The translations under genes were made by a program, and so were the position numbers. A stretch of DNA of 64,000 nt from Flavobacteriales bacterium (GTDB taxonomy: Bacteria; Bacteroidota; Bacteroidia; Flavobacteriales_F; PHOS-HE28), in assembly GCA_016705545.1 (NCBI GenBank), contig JADIYA010000031.1, positions 107,750 to 171,749 of the forward strand. The letters run 5' to 3'. Positions within the stretch are counted from its first letter, which is position 1, and every line of letters starts with the position of its first letter. The notes under the pieces were generated by a model. It was not told the DNA's origin and made no database searches. It saw nothing but the letters and a program-made list of their open reading frames with translations. Shown here piece by piece: positions 35,013-43,790 of the stretch.

Positions 35013-35964
35013 CTTCCGGCTTTTCCTCGCTCAGCCTATCGACCAGCCAGGGCGCTGGCAAGGCGATGCTCTCCTTGATCACCTGGTACCAGCCGTAATA
35101 GTTGCCCCACCAGCTCCAGCGGCGGCACCACGGGTCGTCGAGGGCAACGATGCCCACCGGAGATCCCTGCCGCGCGATGCGATGCATCTTCCAGGTACGG
35201 CGCGCATGCACGGCTAGCGTGGCCACATCGTACGCAGCGATGCCGTTCGCCCGTGCATGCGCATCCATGTCGCGCGCAGCGCTATACGTCTTGCTGCGCT
35301 CCACTCTCCAGGAGGGGAGCACGGTGATGCGGGCCTCATCGACGCCCAAGGCGAGGAGCTTCTGCTTGCCGTGGTGCGCGAAGCTCGGCGTGCCATCGGT
35401 TCGCGTTCCATCCGCATGCGCAATGCTCACGTGAACGTCTTCGCCGTGCGCGTTGGCGCCATCGATGCGCAGTTCTTTGATGAAGGCCGCGGTCCAGGTG
35501 GAAGGAGCATCGCCGGGCATGGGCGCGATTAGGCGGATGCTCTGGAAGTTCAGCGCAGGGACGTGCTGGGTCGATTCATCCTTCCCGATCACATGGATGA
35601 AGAGCTGCCGAGCATCAGCCTGTGCAACAACCGATTCACCCGGCATGCCGGTGATGCGCAAATCAATCGTCGCGTTGCGGGGCAAGGGGAGCTGCATCGT
35701 GAGCGTATCTCCTTGCTTGAGGTAATAGGCGAATGGCCTTTCCGTTCCGGTGACCACGATCCGCTCGTAGCCCCCTTCTTTGAATCGTTCTGCCGCAGCT
35801 TCCAGGCCTTGGTCATGCATCCAGCCTTCCACCACCAAGATGCGGCTGCCGCTGGTGCGTGTCACCGCCCAATAGGGATGGAGCGCCACGGAAACAAGCG
35901 CTACGAAGAGCACCCATGCAAGAGCCGCGCGCAAGAGCCAGCGTTTCCAGCCTCGCCGCTTCAT
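34990..35964 (-). CDS. ElyC/SanA/YdcF-like (DUF218) membrane-anchored protein with domain insertion
   Basis: A 324-residue protein with an N-terminal membrane helix (LLRAALAWVLFVALVSVAL). The DUF218 fold begins with ILVVEGWMHDQGLEAAAERFKEGGYERIVVTGT and resumes at about residue 205 with KLLALGVDEARITVLPSWRVERSKTYSAARDMDAH. Between these parts lies a beta-rich segment of about 120 residues (TMQLPLPRNATIDLRITGMP, SIRLIAPMPGDAPSTW, IKELRIDGANAHG) that is not part of DUF218. It resembles a carbohydrate-binding beta-sandwich, but that is inference. Relatives act on cell-envelope polysaccharides. It overlaps the phosphatase gene by 23 bases tail to tail. Confidence 0.65.
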   Translation of the reverse strand: MKRRGWKRWLLRAALAWVLFVALVSVALHPYWAVTRTSGSRILVVEGWMHDQGLEAAAERFKEGGYERIVVTGTERPFAYYLKQGDTLTMQLPLPRNATIDLRITGMPGESVVAQADARQLFIHVIGKDESTQHVPALNFQSIRLIAPMPGDAPSTWTAAFIKELRIDGANAHGEDVHVSIAHADGTRTDGTPSFAHHGKQKLLALGVDEARITVLPSWRVERSKTYSAARDMDAHARANGIAAYDVATLAVHARRTWKMHRIARQGSPVGIVALDDPWCRRWSWWGNYYGWYQVIKESIALPAPWLVDRLSEEKPEVSATAPR

Positions 35965-36281
35965 GCGTCGGCGATGCCCTCCTTCAAGGCGGCGAGCTCG
36001 TTCCGTGCCTTCTGATCACCGGCCACGGTGCAGTGCAGCATCCCGGCTTCGCAACACGCGATGGCCTCTGCGAACCGGCTCTGCTCTGCAAGGAGCAGGG
36101 CGAGCTGGTAGTAGCTGGGGATATGCTCAGGCTTATCGCCGAGCAGCGATTCAAGGCTTGCGATAGCCTGCTCCAATTCGCCGAGGCGTTTCAGCTCCAA
36201 AGCGATCGCATAGCGCAGGAAGGCGTCGCCCGGCTCTTCGGCGTGCCAGGCCCGCAGCTGCATCAATCGGTCGGCGCTCAT
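35961..36281 (-). CDS. Small TPR protein
   Basis: A 106-residue protein. Two or three TPR-like helix pairs are visible (DAFLRYAIALELKRLGELEQAIASLESLL, then IPSYYQLALLLAEQSRFAEAIACCEAGM). There is no signal peptide. The stop overlaps the start of the ElyC-like gene by 4 bases, so the two are probably co-translated. Function beyond protein-protein contact is unknown. Confidence 0.7.
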   Translation of the reverse strand: MSADRLMQLRAWHAEEPGDAFLRYAIALELKRLGELEQAIASLESLLGDKPEHIPSYYQLALLLAEQSRFAEAIACCEAGMLHCTVAGDQKARNELAALKEGIADA

Positions 36282-36301
36282 GGTGTAGGACTGATAGCTT
36301 G

Positions 36302-36309
36302 CGAAAGTA
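36302..36309 (-). promoter_or_regulatory. -7 element TACTTTCG for the TPR/ElyC-like pair
   Basis: This is a TAnnTTYG match 20 bases upstream of the ATG at 36281. It sits in the short divergent region shared with the subtilisin gene. Confidence 0.4.
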
Positions 36310-36366
36310 GGATCGTTGCAGGTGGACGGCGAGAGCGCCGTTACTTCGGTCCTTCAATCACCGCTG

Positions 36367-38543
36367 ATGCGAACCTTCACCGCCCTCGCGTGCTCACTCC
36401 TTGTCTCCTTCTTGATCGCGCAGCCCAAGATGCCCGCGACCACCAGGGCCGACATCGCCCGCTTGGAGCCTTCGCGGAAATGGAACCGGACGCGCGCAAG
36501 CTCACGGAGCTCGCGCAGGGCGTTCATCCGGTTGCGCTGGTGCATGGTCGCTGCATGGTGGGCTTCCTGGCGAGGGAGGATGAGGGATTCGACCCTACAG
36601 ATGCAGCGAGCGCGCACGTCACGATCGGTGCTCGGGTCGGCGGCATCGTTTCCATCCGCGTCGATGCCTACCACCTCGAGAATGCGCTCGCGATCCCCGG
36701 GATCAGCTACCTCGAATTGGCCGGCCAGGCCCGTCCCGACATGGATAAGGTGCTCTGGACCACGCGCGCCGACAGCGTTCATCGCGGCATCAACCTGCCC
36801 ATGCCCTACACCGGCCGCGACGTGCTCATCGGCATCTGCGACTGGGGCTTCGACTACACGCACCCTGACCTCTACGACACGCTGCTCATGCAGACCCGTA
36901 TCCGTGCGGCGTGGGACCAATACAAGCAAGTCGGGCCTTCACCTGCCGGATTCCCTTATGGCACCGAGTACAGCAATCCTGCTGAGCTGATGGCCGCTGG
37001 GTCCGATACGGCGAACATCTACAGCTACCATTACCACGGCACGCACGTAGCGGGCATCACGGGCGGAAGCGGCGCCGGAACGCCCTATCGCGGGGTGGCC
37101 TTCGAGTCGCAATTCCTGTTGGCCACCTGGCTGATCGATGCTGCTGCCGTGATCGATTGCTACGCCTGGATGAAGCAGATCGCCGATGCCGACCAGAAGC
37201 GCCTCGTGATCAACCAGAGCTGGGGGCTGCATCACATCGGCACGCTCGACGGGAACTCGCTCTTGAGCCAGGCCATCGATGCGCTCTCGGCCCAAGGCGT
37301 GGTTTTCGTGAACTCGGCCGGCAACAACGGTGATGTGCAGTTCCACCTCAAGAAGGCCTTCACCGGCGACACGCTCCGCTCGCGCATCCAGTTCTACAAC
37401 TACGCCGCCAATGCGAACATGTGGGGGCAGAGCATCAGCCTGTGGGGCGAAACCGGACAAGCCTTCAGCGCCGGCTTCCTCGTCACCAACAACAGCAATC
37501 AGGTACAGGCCGAATCGCCATGGTACAGCACAGCCACGCAGCAGCCGTATTTCGACAGCCTGATCGTGGTGGGCACCGACACGGTCTTCTTCAACCTCAC
37601 CGCCGATGCCGCGCATCCGCTCAATGGACGGCCGCACTTCCGGCTCCGGGTGAAGAACCGCAGCGCGTATCTGAAAGTGGTGCTGAAGACCACCGCCACC
37701 AGCGGCACCGTGCATGGGTGGAACGTCACTGAGCTGGTGACCAACGTGGGCAATTGGGGACAAGCCTTTCAAGCATCCGTGGCCGGTTGGGCCGCTGGCG
37801 ACACGCAGTACGGCATCAGCGAGCCGGCCACGACAGAGAGCCTGATCAGCGTAGCGGCGTTCAGCAGCGAATACCTCTTGAGCAACGGCAGCGTGCAAGG
37901 CGGCACCATCGCCTCATTCTCCTCATTCGGGCCCACCCTCGATGAACGCGTGAAGCCCGACATCGCTGCCCCGGGGATGAGCGTGTCCTCGGCCATCAGC
38001 TCTTTCACGGACGCGAGCTACAACCCCAACCAGACCATCACCTTCCAAGGCCAGCCCTACGCGTTCGCGCGCCTCTCGGGCACCAGCATGTCGTCGCCCG
38101 TGGTGGCGGGCATCGCAGCGCTGCTGCTCGATGCCGACCCAACGCTCACACCGGCCCAAGTGAAGCAGGCCATCATGTCCACCGCGAGGACGGACGTGCA
38201 CACGGGCGTGATCCCGGCCGGTGGCAGCTTGCGATGGGGAATGGGGAAGGTGAACGCCTACCGCTCCATCACCGAAGCGCTCGGGATCGTGAGTGTGGAG
38301 GAGCGCTCCGCAGAGGGCTTCAGCATTTGGCCCAATCCAACCGATGGCGAGGTGATGATCCGCCAGAGCGCCACAGGCGCCATGCGCATCCGCGTGCTCG
38401 ATGCCACGGGCCGCATGGTGCTGGATAGGCGCGGTGCGGGCGATCTCTTGCGCATCGATTTGCAGGACGCAGCGCCAGGCGCTTACACCGTGGAGATCAG
38501 CTCCGCCTCAGAACGCCTTTTCGCTCGGTTGGTGAAGCGCTGA
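36367..38543 (+). CDS. Secreted subtilisin-family (S8) protease with T9SS tail, one frameshift
   Basis: The signal peptide MRTFTALACSLLVSFLIA starts at 36367 in one frame. From about 36460 the protein continues in another (GAFAEMEPDARKLTEL onward). One base seems to be missing between 36448 and 36478. The repaired protein is about 725 residues. The catalytic triad is Asp in GICDWGFDYTHPDL, His in YHGTHVAGITGG and Ser in GTSMSSPVVAG. A jelly-roll-like domain is inserted between His and Ser, and the end (SIWPNPTDGEVMIRQ to LVKR) is a type-A T9SS signal. The long open frame reading from further upstream has no signal peptide and is not the true start. Confidence 0.85.
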
Positions 38544-38591
38544 GCGCAGCGGCGATCTTCGCACCCGTTCCGGCAGGCCGGGACGTGAAGC

Positions 38592-39797
38592 ATGCATCCG
38601 CGCGGGCTTTCCATCGCCGATTTCACTTACGCCTTGCCGGAGGAGCGCATCGCGCAGGAGCCCCTCGCAGATCGCGATGCCAGCAAATTGCTGGTCTGGC
38701 GCAATGGCCGGATCACGGATCGCGTGTTCAGCGGGATCACGGACGAGCTTCCAGCGGGTTCCTTGCTCGTGCTCAATGATACGCGGGTGGTGAATGCCCG
38801 GCTGGTCTTCCACCGCAGCACCGGCGGCCGCATCGAGGTGCTCTGTCTTTCCCCTGTTGATGACGCTCCTGTTGAACCGGCCTTCGATGCCAGGGGCGGG
38901 TGCGCGTGGCATTGCTTCATCGGCAACGCCAAGCGCTGGCGCGAAGGGGAGGAGTTGCTGCTGCAAGCGGATGGGCTTGTGCTGCGTGCCGTGCGCACCG
39001 GCATCGAGCAGGTCCGATTCGCATGGGAGCCGCAAGCGCTCAGCTTCTCCCAGGTGCTCGATGCACTCGGTCATGTGCCCTTGCCGCCCTACATGAAGCG
39101 CGCTGATGCACCGGCGGACAAGGAGCGATACAACACGGTATTCGCCGAGCATCAGGGCTCCGTGGCCGCGCCCACCGCAAGCCTGCACTTCACGTCAGTG
39201 CTGCTGGATAAGCTCGCCGGGAAGAACGTCAAGCAGGCAAGGCTCACCCTGCACGTGGGCGCAGGAACCTTTCTTCCGGTGAAGAGCGAGCGCATGGAGG
39301 GCCATGCCATGCACCATGAGCAGGTGCGGATCACGCGTAAGGCATTGCGTGCCATCGTTGATCAGACGGGCATGGGACCAATCGTAGCGGTGGGCACCAC
39401 GGCGATGCGCACCTTGGAGAGCCTCTATTGGCATGGTGTGCGATTGATGCATGGCGACCGAGCCGCAACGATGGACGTGCAACAGTGGGAGCCTTATGAT
39501 CGTTCCGGGGCGGAGCCTTCGGCCATTGAGGCCCTGCAAGCCGTGATCTCCGACATGGATGCGCGCGGCGAATCGCAGCTCATCGGACGCACGCAATTGC
39601 TCATCGCCCCAGGCTATCGATTCCGCATTGCTGAGGGCTTGATCACCAACTTCCATCAGCCGCAGAGCACCTTGCTGCTGCTCGTGGCTGCCTTTGCCGG
39701 GCCCGACTGGCGGCGCATCTACGATCATGCGCTGGCCAAGGGCTACCGTTTCCTCAGCTACGGCGATGGATCGCTGCTCTGGCGAGGCGACGCATGA
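38592..39797 (+). CDS. queA: S-adenosylmethionine:tRNA ribosyltransferase-isomerase
   Basis: A 401-residue protein. Family motifs include DFTYALPEERIAQEPLADRDASKLL at the N-terminus, LLVLNDTRVVNARL, GAGTFLPVKSERMEGHAMHHE and VGTTAMRTLES, and the ending QSTLLLLVAAFAG with YRFLSYGDGSLL. It transfers the ribosyl part of SAM to preQ1-tRNA in queuosine synthesis. It is longer than the E. coli enzyme, as is usual for Bacteroidota QueA. No other queuosine gene adjoins it. Confidence 0.94.
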   Translation: MHPRGLSIADFTYALPEERIAQEPLADRDASKLLVWRNGRITDRVFSGITDELPAGSLLVLNDTRVVNARLVFHRSTGGRIEVLCLSPVDDAPVEPAFDARGGCAWHCFIGNAKRWREGEELLLQADGLVLRAVRTGIEQVRFAWEPQALSFSQVLDALGHVPLPPYMKRADAPADKERYNTVFAEHQGSVAAPTASLHFTSVLLDKLAGKNVKQARLTLHVGAGTFLPVKSERMEGHAMHHEQVRITRKALRAIVDQTGMGPIVAVGTTAMRTLESLYWHGVRLMHGDRAATMDVQQWEPYDRSGAEPSAIEALQAVISDMDARGESQLIGRTQLLIAPGYRFRIAEGLITNFHQPQSTLLLLVAAFAGPDWRRIYDHALAKGYRFLSYGDGSLLWRGDA

Positions 39798-39800
39798 TCG

Positions 39801-40127
39801 CTACCGTGTCACGGCCTTCAGTCCTACGATGGAGGCGATCAAAGTGAAGAGGAAGAAGAGGCGCCAGAAGTCAGAGGGCTCCTTGAAGAGTGCGATGCCT
39901 ACGAGGGCCGTGCCCGCCGCACCGATGCCGGTCCAGACTGCGTACGCCGTGCCGATGGGCAGAGCTTGAGAGGCTCTGTAGAGCAGAAGCATGCTGACCG
40001 AGAGGCAAACGGCGAAGCCTCCGAGCCAAACCAAGCGCGAACTGCCCTCCGCCAGCTTGGCTTGGCCCAAGCAGGTGGCGAAGCCTACTTCGAACAGGCC
40101 CGCGATGATGAGGAGCAGCCAGGGCAT
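39801..40127 (-). CDS. Small multidrug resistance (SMR) family transporter, SugE/Gdx-like
   Basis: A 108-residue protein with four membrane helices. The essential glutamate lies in helix 1 (LLLIIAGLFEVGFATCL) and the helix-3 signature is PIGTAYAVWTGIGAAGTALVG. The lack of a tyrosine/tryptophan pattern typical of EmrE and the FEVGFA context favour the guanidinium (Gdx/SugE) branch, but this is uncertain. It usually works as an antiparallel dimer. It is convergent with queA with a 3-base gap. Confidence 0.85.
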   Translation of the reverse strand: MPWLLLIIAGLFEVGFATCLGQAKLAEGSSRLVWLGGFAVCLSVSMLLLYRASQALPIGTAYAVWTGIGAAGTALVGIALFKEPSDFWRLFFLFTLIASIVGLKAVTR

Positions 40128-40148
40128 GGTGCTTAAGGATGCACGGGT

Positions 40149-40316
40149 TCAGGTGGTATGGTGAGGGTCGTGCGTTGGTCCGCCGTGCTCTTCACTTCGA
40201 CCTTTGAGGCCCGTGCCTTCGACCATGAGTTCATCAAAGGCCTGCTGCCGACCGAGTCCTTCCTGGATCTTGACCTCCGCTGCACGCCGCGTTTGCTTCG
40301 GGCTGAGCTTGCTCAT
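40149..40316 (-). CDS. Putative 55-residue small protein
   Basis: The frame opens with an ATG 3 bases after the stop of the outer-membrane barrel gene on the same strand. It encodes MSKLSPKQTRRAAEVKIQEG, then LGRQQAFDELMVEG, then a His-rich tail. The charged helical start and the RQQAFDEL segment resemble small cytosolic Bacteroidota proteins. Translational coupling to the upstream stop is plausible, but coding status is not proven. Confidence 0.4.
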   Translation of the reverse strand: MSKLSPKQTRRAAEVKIQEGLGRQQAFDELMVEGTGLKGRSEEHGGPTHDPHHTT

Positions 40317-40319
40317 GGC

Positions 40320-41579
40320 TCAGAACACATAGGCCATTTGGAATGCGATGCCCGCGCCGCGTGTGCGCTGCGTGAAAAAGGCTGTTAAGTGCGGCGTGGA
40401 GGCCGCCAACAGCCAGCGCTCGTTGATTACATGCGATGCGCTGGCACCGAGCCGCAATCCGCCGAATCCGCCCATGCTGAACGTGAGGCCAGCATCGGTG
40501 CGCGTGCCCACGGCATGCTCTGCGGCGAATGCCACCTGCGGCACGTAGCCCGGCAGATTGCGCTGATCAAGGGTGATGGAGCCTTTCCAGCGCTCGCTGA
40601 TCATGCCCCGCAGCCGCGCACTCAAGCGGAAGGGCAGCCACGTGGTGTAAGGGGATGCGGAGAATCGGATGCCGAGCGTATCGAGGATGCTCTGTTCGTT
40701 GAGCAGCGCCTGATCGAGCTCGAGGATGTTGTCCACGGTGAGGCCCTCGAAGATCAGGGTGGTGTCGCGCGTGAGGCGCTGGCTACTGCGGCCCCAGGAG
40801 CAGAATCCGAAATCCTGCGCCTCGAATTCGATCATCGTGCCGCGCATGTCGCGCGCGATGGGCACTTGCCATCGGCCCGAGAACGAGAGCCCCAGGCCGT
40901 TCAAGGTGCCGATGGCGCTATTGACCGTGTCGCTCCGGAGGTAATCGCCATTCACGTTGGCGCGCAGTACGCGGCCATCGGCGCCGGTGAACAGATCGGC
41001 CCAGCGGATGTCGGCGGCATCGTGGCTCTGGCCCATCACCAGATCGATGCGTGCATAGTGCGATTGATGGACATGGCGCGCGCCAACGCCGATGGTCTGG
41101 AAGCGCACGCGCGTGAAGGCCGCAGGACCAAGGTCGGCACGGCGCTCGGCGTAGCCAGCGTTGCCGAAGAAAGTGAGGTTGAAGAGGTCGGCGGGGAAGC
41201 GCACGCCCATGTGATCATGATGAGCGATGCTCACTTCCGGACGCCAGCGCTCCAGAGCGGGTCCGATATAGGTGACGCGTGCATCGATGAGGTAGCCCGC
41301 GCTGTTGCGAACGCGCATGGCATCGCGCGAGCGTCCGCGCAGTTCGCGGTCCAGGTAGGCGCCGCGCCAGAGCCCCACGGGCATTTCGTTCAGGAGGCTG
41401 TTGGCGTTGTAGTCGAGGCCGCCTTCAAGGATGAGCGCGCGATCGTGCGCAGCGATCAGCGCGTGCAGCTTGTCGGGCGGGCGCGGCGGATGCGGATCAT
41501 TCGGCAGCGCTTGCTGCGCCTGCGCCACGGCCATTGCTGATGAGAATGCCAGGAGCGCGGACCACCTACTCATCGCCAT
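40320..41579 (-). CDS. Outer-membrane beta-barrel candidate, DUF5723-like
   Basis: A 419-residue protein with signal peptide MAMSRWSALLAFSSAMAVAQA. A plug-like start (GGLDYNANSLLNEMPVGLWRGAYLDREL) is followed by many alternating amphipathic strands (FNLTFFGNAGYAERRADLG, LGLSFSGRWQVPIARDMRG, DAGLTFSMGGFGGLRLGAS). The last strand is GIAFQMAYVF, ending in phenylalanine as outer-membrane barrels do. The assignment to DUF5723 rests on the overall pattern only. Its start overlaps the upstream lipoprotein gene by 14 bases, so the two are likely one operon. Confidence 0.6.
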   Translation of the reverse strand: MAMSRWSALLAFSSAMAVAQAQQALPNDPHPPRPPDKLHALIAAHDRALILEGGLDYNANSLLNEMPVGLWRGAYLDRELRGRSRDAMRVRNSAGYLIDARVTYIGPALERWRPEVSIAHHDHMGVRFPADLFNLTFFGNAGYAERRADLGPAAFTRVRFQTIGVGARHVHQSHYARIDLVMGQSHDAADIRWADLFTGADGRVLRANVNGDYLRSDTVNSAIGTLNGLGLSFSGRWQVPIARDMRGTMIEFEAQDFGFCSWGRSSQRLTRDTTLIFEGLTVDNILELDQALLNEQSILDTLGIRFSASPYTTWLPFRLSARLRGMISERWKGSITLDQRNLPGYVPQVAFAAEHAVGTRTDAGLTFSMGGFGGLRLGASASHVINERWLLAASTPHLTAFFTQRTRGAGIAFQMAYVF

Positions 41580-43179
41580 TCACCATGTAGTTGGCCTCGA
41601 GCGTCACCTGAAGGTCGAGGGCGTAGCTGTCGAGCAGCCGCAAGTGCTGGCCCTGATCAGCGGTAGTGAAGGCCACGCGCGTGCGCAGCCGGGTGCCGGA
41701 ATAGAGCAGATCGACAAGGGCTTCGTCCAATTGCGCCGTGAGCTCGCTGTTGGTCCGGTTAACGACCAGGCCATTCGCCCCGAGGACGCCCGATGCAGCA
41801 ATGCCACTCACCGGGATGCTTCCGATCACAGCGCCGTCGCCATCGATCAGGTCGAGCACGATCCGGGCGCTCATCGGGAAGCCATTGGTGGCGAAGAGGC
41901 GTAAGGTGCCGCTGCGGAGGGCATGCCCTTCGGCTGTGCCGGGCAGGTCCGGCGTGCTGATGCTCTGCAAGGTCAGCTCATTCGCCATCAGCCGAAGGGG
42001 CACTTCCAGATCGATGCTCGCTTTGAGCTTGCTGCTGTGGTAGAGGAAGTCGTTGCCGTTGCTGATATCGCCGAGCGGATTCAGCGCGAGGTCGATCCGG
42101 TAGCGCGCACGGTCGGGAAGCGATTCGATGAACTCCGTGAGGTTGCTGTTGCCCACGTTGAGGGTGCGTTCCACGTAGGTGGGCTGCGGACCGCTGCCCA
42201 GATCGAGCGCGCGCGTGAGGTTCAGCGGGCCGTTGAAGAGCGCGTGTGTCAATGAGACCTCATTGCCGGTTCGCGTGTTGATGGCTGTGAGCTCGCGCAT
42301 GCGCAGCTGCAGGTCAACCCCGAAGCCGTTCTCTACTTTCAGCTTGAGCGCGGCCGCATCGAGGTCGAGTGTCCCGCCTACGAGCGCATCGAAGAGGCCG
42401 AGGTCTTCTTCAGTCGGACCTGCGCTCACTTCGCGCTGTCCGAAGAAGCCGCGCGCGTATTCGGGCACCAGGCCGAAGTAACTGGCCTGCAGGATCAGGC
42501 TGTCCTGATCGGTGATGGTGGCGCCTTGGCCATCGGGGTCGAGCCGTGCGCCCACGATGGTCTGCACCGTGTTCACGGTATTCAATTGCGGGCCGCGCAG
42601 GTCGAATCGGGCTCCGGCGAGGTCGCGCATGGAGACCGATACCGTGGGTTGCGCAGGCGTTCCGGCGTCGGCCTCGGTGTTCAGCGTGGTGCCGCCATCG
42701 GCGAATTGTGCGGCGGGGATGTCAATGGAACCGAGTATGCGGCTCTGCACCATGTTGGTCATGCGCAGTTCCAGCGTGCCTTCGCGCAGGATCAGCTCCC
42801 GCAGTGCGAGGTCATCGAGGTCGAAGCGCTGCACATCGACCTGGTTGAAGAAGTTCACGCCGGCGGGCAGGTCAAGCGGCCCAGCGAAGGGCAGGCCGTA
42901 GCGGTACGCGAAGGTGGTGTCGGGCGCTGTGAGCACCGTGTCGAGGTTCAGGTCGAATAGCTCGCCGCTATAAACCAGCGTCACCGAGCCATCGGGGTCC
43001 GTGACCAGGAGCGAATCCGGCAGCAGGTCGCGCAGGGTGAAGGTGGTGCGCACCAGTGGGGCCAGAAGGTCAATGTCCCAAGTGGGCTTCTCGCTCACCT
43101 TTCGGCAGGCGGGCGCGGCACCGATGATAACCGCCGCCAGCAGCAAGGCAACCACGCCACGCCTGTGCTCGTTCTCCAT
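41566..43179 (-). CDS. Large putative lipoprotein of unknown function
   Basis: A 537-residue protein from the ATG at 43179. A signal peptide (VVALLLAAVIIGAAPAC) ends in a lipobox-like APAC. The mature protein is beta-rich and acidic, with repeated short patterns such as FDLDDLALRELILREGTLEL and LDLDAAALKLKVENGFGVDL that suggest two related beta-sandwich or lipid-binding (tubular) modules. No catalytic motif is seen. It is encoded with an outer-membrane barrel candidate, which suggests a cell-envelope role. A TACATTGC element lies 5 bases before the ATG. Confidence 0.65.
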   Translation of the reverse strand: MENEHRRGVVALLLAAVIIGAAPACRKVSEKPTWDIDLLAPLVRTTFTLRDLLPDSLLVTDPDGSVTLVYSGELFDLNLDTVLTAPDTTFAYRYGLPFAGPLDLPAGVNFFNQVDVQRFDLDDLALRELILREGTLELRMTNMVQSRILGSIDIPAAQFADGGTTLNTEADAGTPAQPTVSVSMRDLAGARFDLRGPQLNTVNTVQTIVGARLDPDGQGATITDQDSLILQASYFGLVPEYARGFFGQREVSAGPTEEDLGLFDALVGGTLDLDAAALKLKVENGFGVDLQLRMRELTAINTRTGNEVSLTHALFNGPLNLTRALDLGSGPQPTYVERTLNVGNSNLTEFIESLPDRARYRIDLALNPLGDISNGNDFLYHSSKLKASIDLEVPLRLMANELTLQSISTPDLPGTAEGHALRSGTLRLFATNGFPMSARIVLDLIDGDGAVIGSIPVSGIAASGVLGANGLVVNRTNSELTAQLDEALVDLLYSGTRLRTRVAFTTADQGQHLRLLDSYALDLQVTLEANYMVNGDE

Positions 43180-43184
43180 GTGTG

Positions 43185-43192
43185 GCAATGTA
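43185..43192 (-). promoter_or_regulatory. -7-like element TACATTGC before the lipoprotein gene
   Basis: It is separated from the ATG at 43179 by CACAC. The last two positions depart from TAnnTTTG. A similar TAACATTG lies about 19 bases before the divergent gene at 43256. Confidence 0.35.
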
Positions 43193-43255
43193 GGACTAGC
43201 ATCCGTCACCTCCATTGGCGGTCCGCTTCCGTAACATTGCCTGTGTCCTAGACGC

Positions 43256-43705
43256 ATGAACCTGCTCCGACGCTTCATCCTGCTTCCCTGGCTGCTCTCG
43301 TCCATTGTGATGTACGGCTTGTCCTATGCTTGGCATGGGGTGGTGCTAAGCGATATGCAGGACTTGACCGTTCCAAAGTGGCTCTACCTCACCCTGGCCG
43401 CCGTGGTGTACCTGGTGCTGGGCTTGGGTCAGACCGTTGCCACGCACAAGGCCGTGGCCTATGAATGGATCTCCTTGAAGAAGGCTTTCCCCTTCATGTC
43501 CATGCTGCTATCGGCGGGCATCGGCTTCTTCGTGTACCTGGTGATCTTCGTGCTGGGAATGAGCTTCGCGAAACATGGCATGGCGCACGTGGTGGTGGAC
43601 ATCATCTGGCAGATGCTTGAACAGGCCATCGGCGGATTGATGGTGAGCCTCGGCATCATCTACGACATGCACCAGCGCTTCCTCGAGCAGGAGCGAGCGG
43701 GCTGA
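43256..43705 (+). CDS. Small four-helix membrane protein of unknown function
   Basis: A 149-residue protein with four hydrophobic helices (LLPWLLSSIVMYGLSYAW; WLYLTLAAVVYLVLGLG; FPFMSMLLSAGIGFFVYLVIFVLG; QMLEQAIGGLMVSLGIIYDM). Histidines sit at helix ends (AWHG, ATHKA, YDMHQRF), which could be ligands, but no family was recognised. It is divergent from the lipoprotein gene and convergent with rarA. Confidence 0.6.
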   Translation: MNLLRRFILLPWLLSSIVMYGLSYAWHGVVLSDMQDLTVPKWLYLTLAAVVYLVLGLGQTVATHKAVAYEWISLKKAFPFMSMLLSAGIGFFVYLVIFVLGMSFAKHGMAHVVVDIIWQMLEQAIGGLMVSLGIIYDMHQRFLEQERAG

Positions 43706-43727
43706 GCCAGATCAAGAAGAAGTGAAG

Positions 43728-43790
43728 GCTGAAAGTTGAATGCTGAAACAAAGCCGAGGGCCTTTCAGCGTTTCAGCTTTCATGTTTCAG
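43728..43790. terminator. Imperfect inverted repeat between convergent genes (bidirectional terminator candidate)
   Basis: GCTGAAAGTTGAATGCTGAAAC pairs imperfectly with GTTTCAGCTTTCATGTTTCAG across about 20 bases. The right arm runs into the rarA stop codon. The arms also belong to the TTGAA repeat family, so repeat origin and terminator function may both apply. Confidence 0.5.

Noticed and set aside
35859..36459. Long upstream extension of the subtilisin frame
   Set aside because: It overlaps two minus-strand genes and lacks a signal peptide. The real N-terminus with a signal peptide starts at 36367 in another frame.
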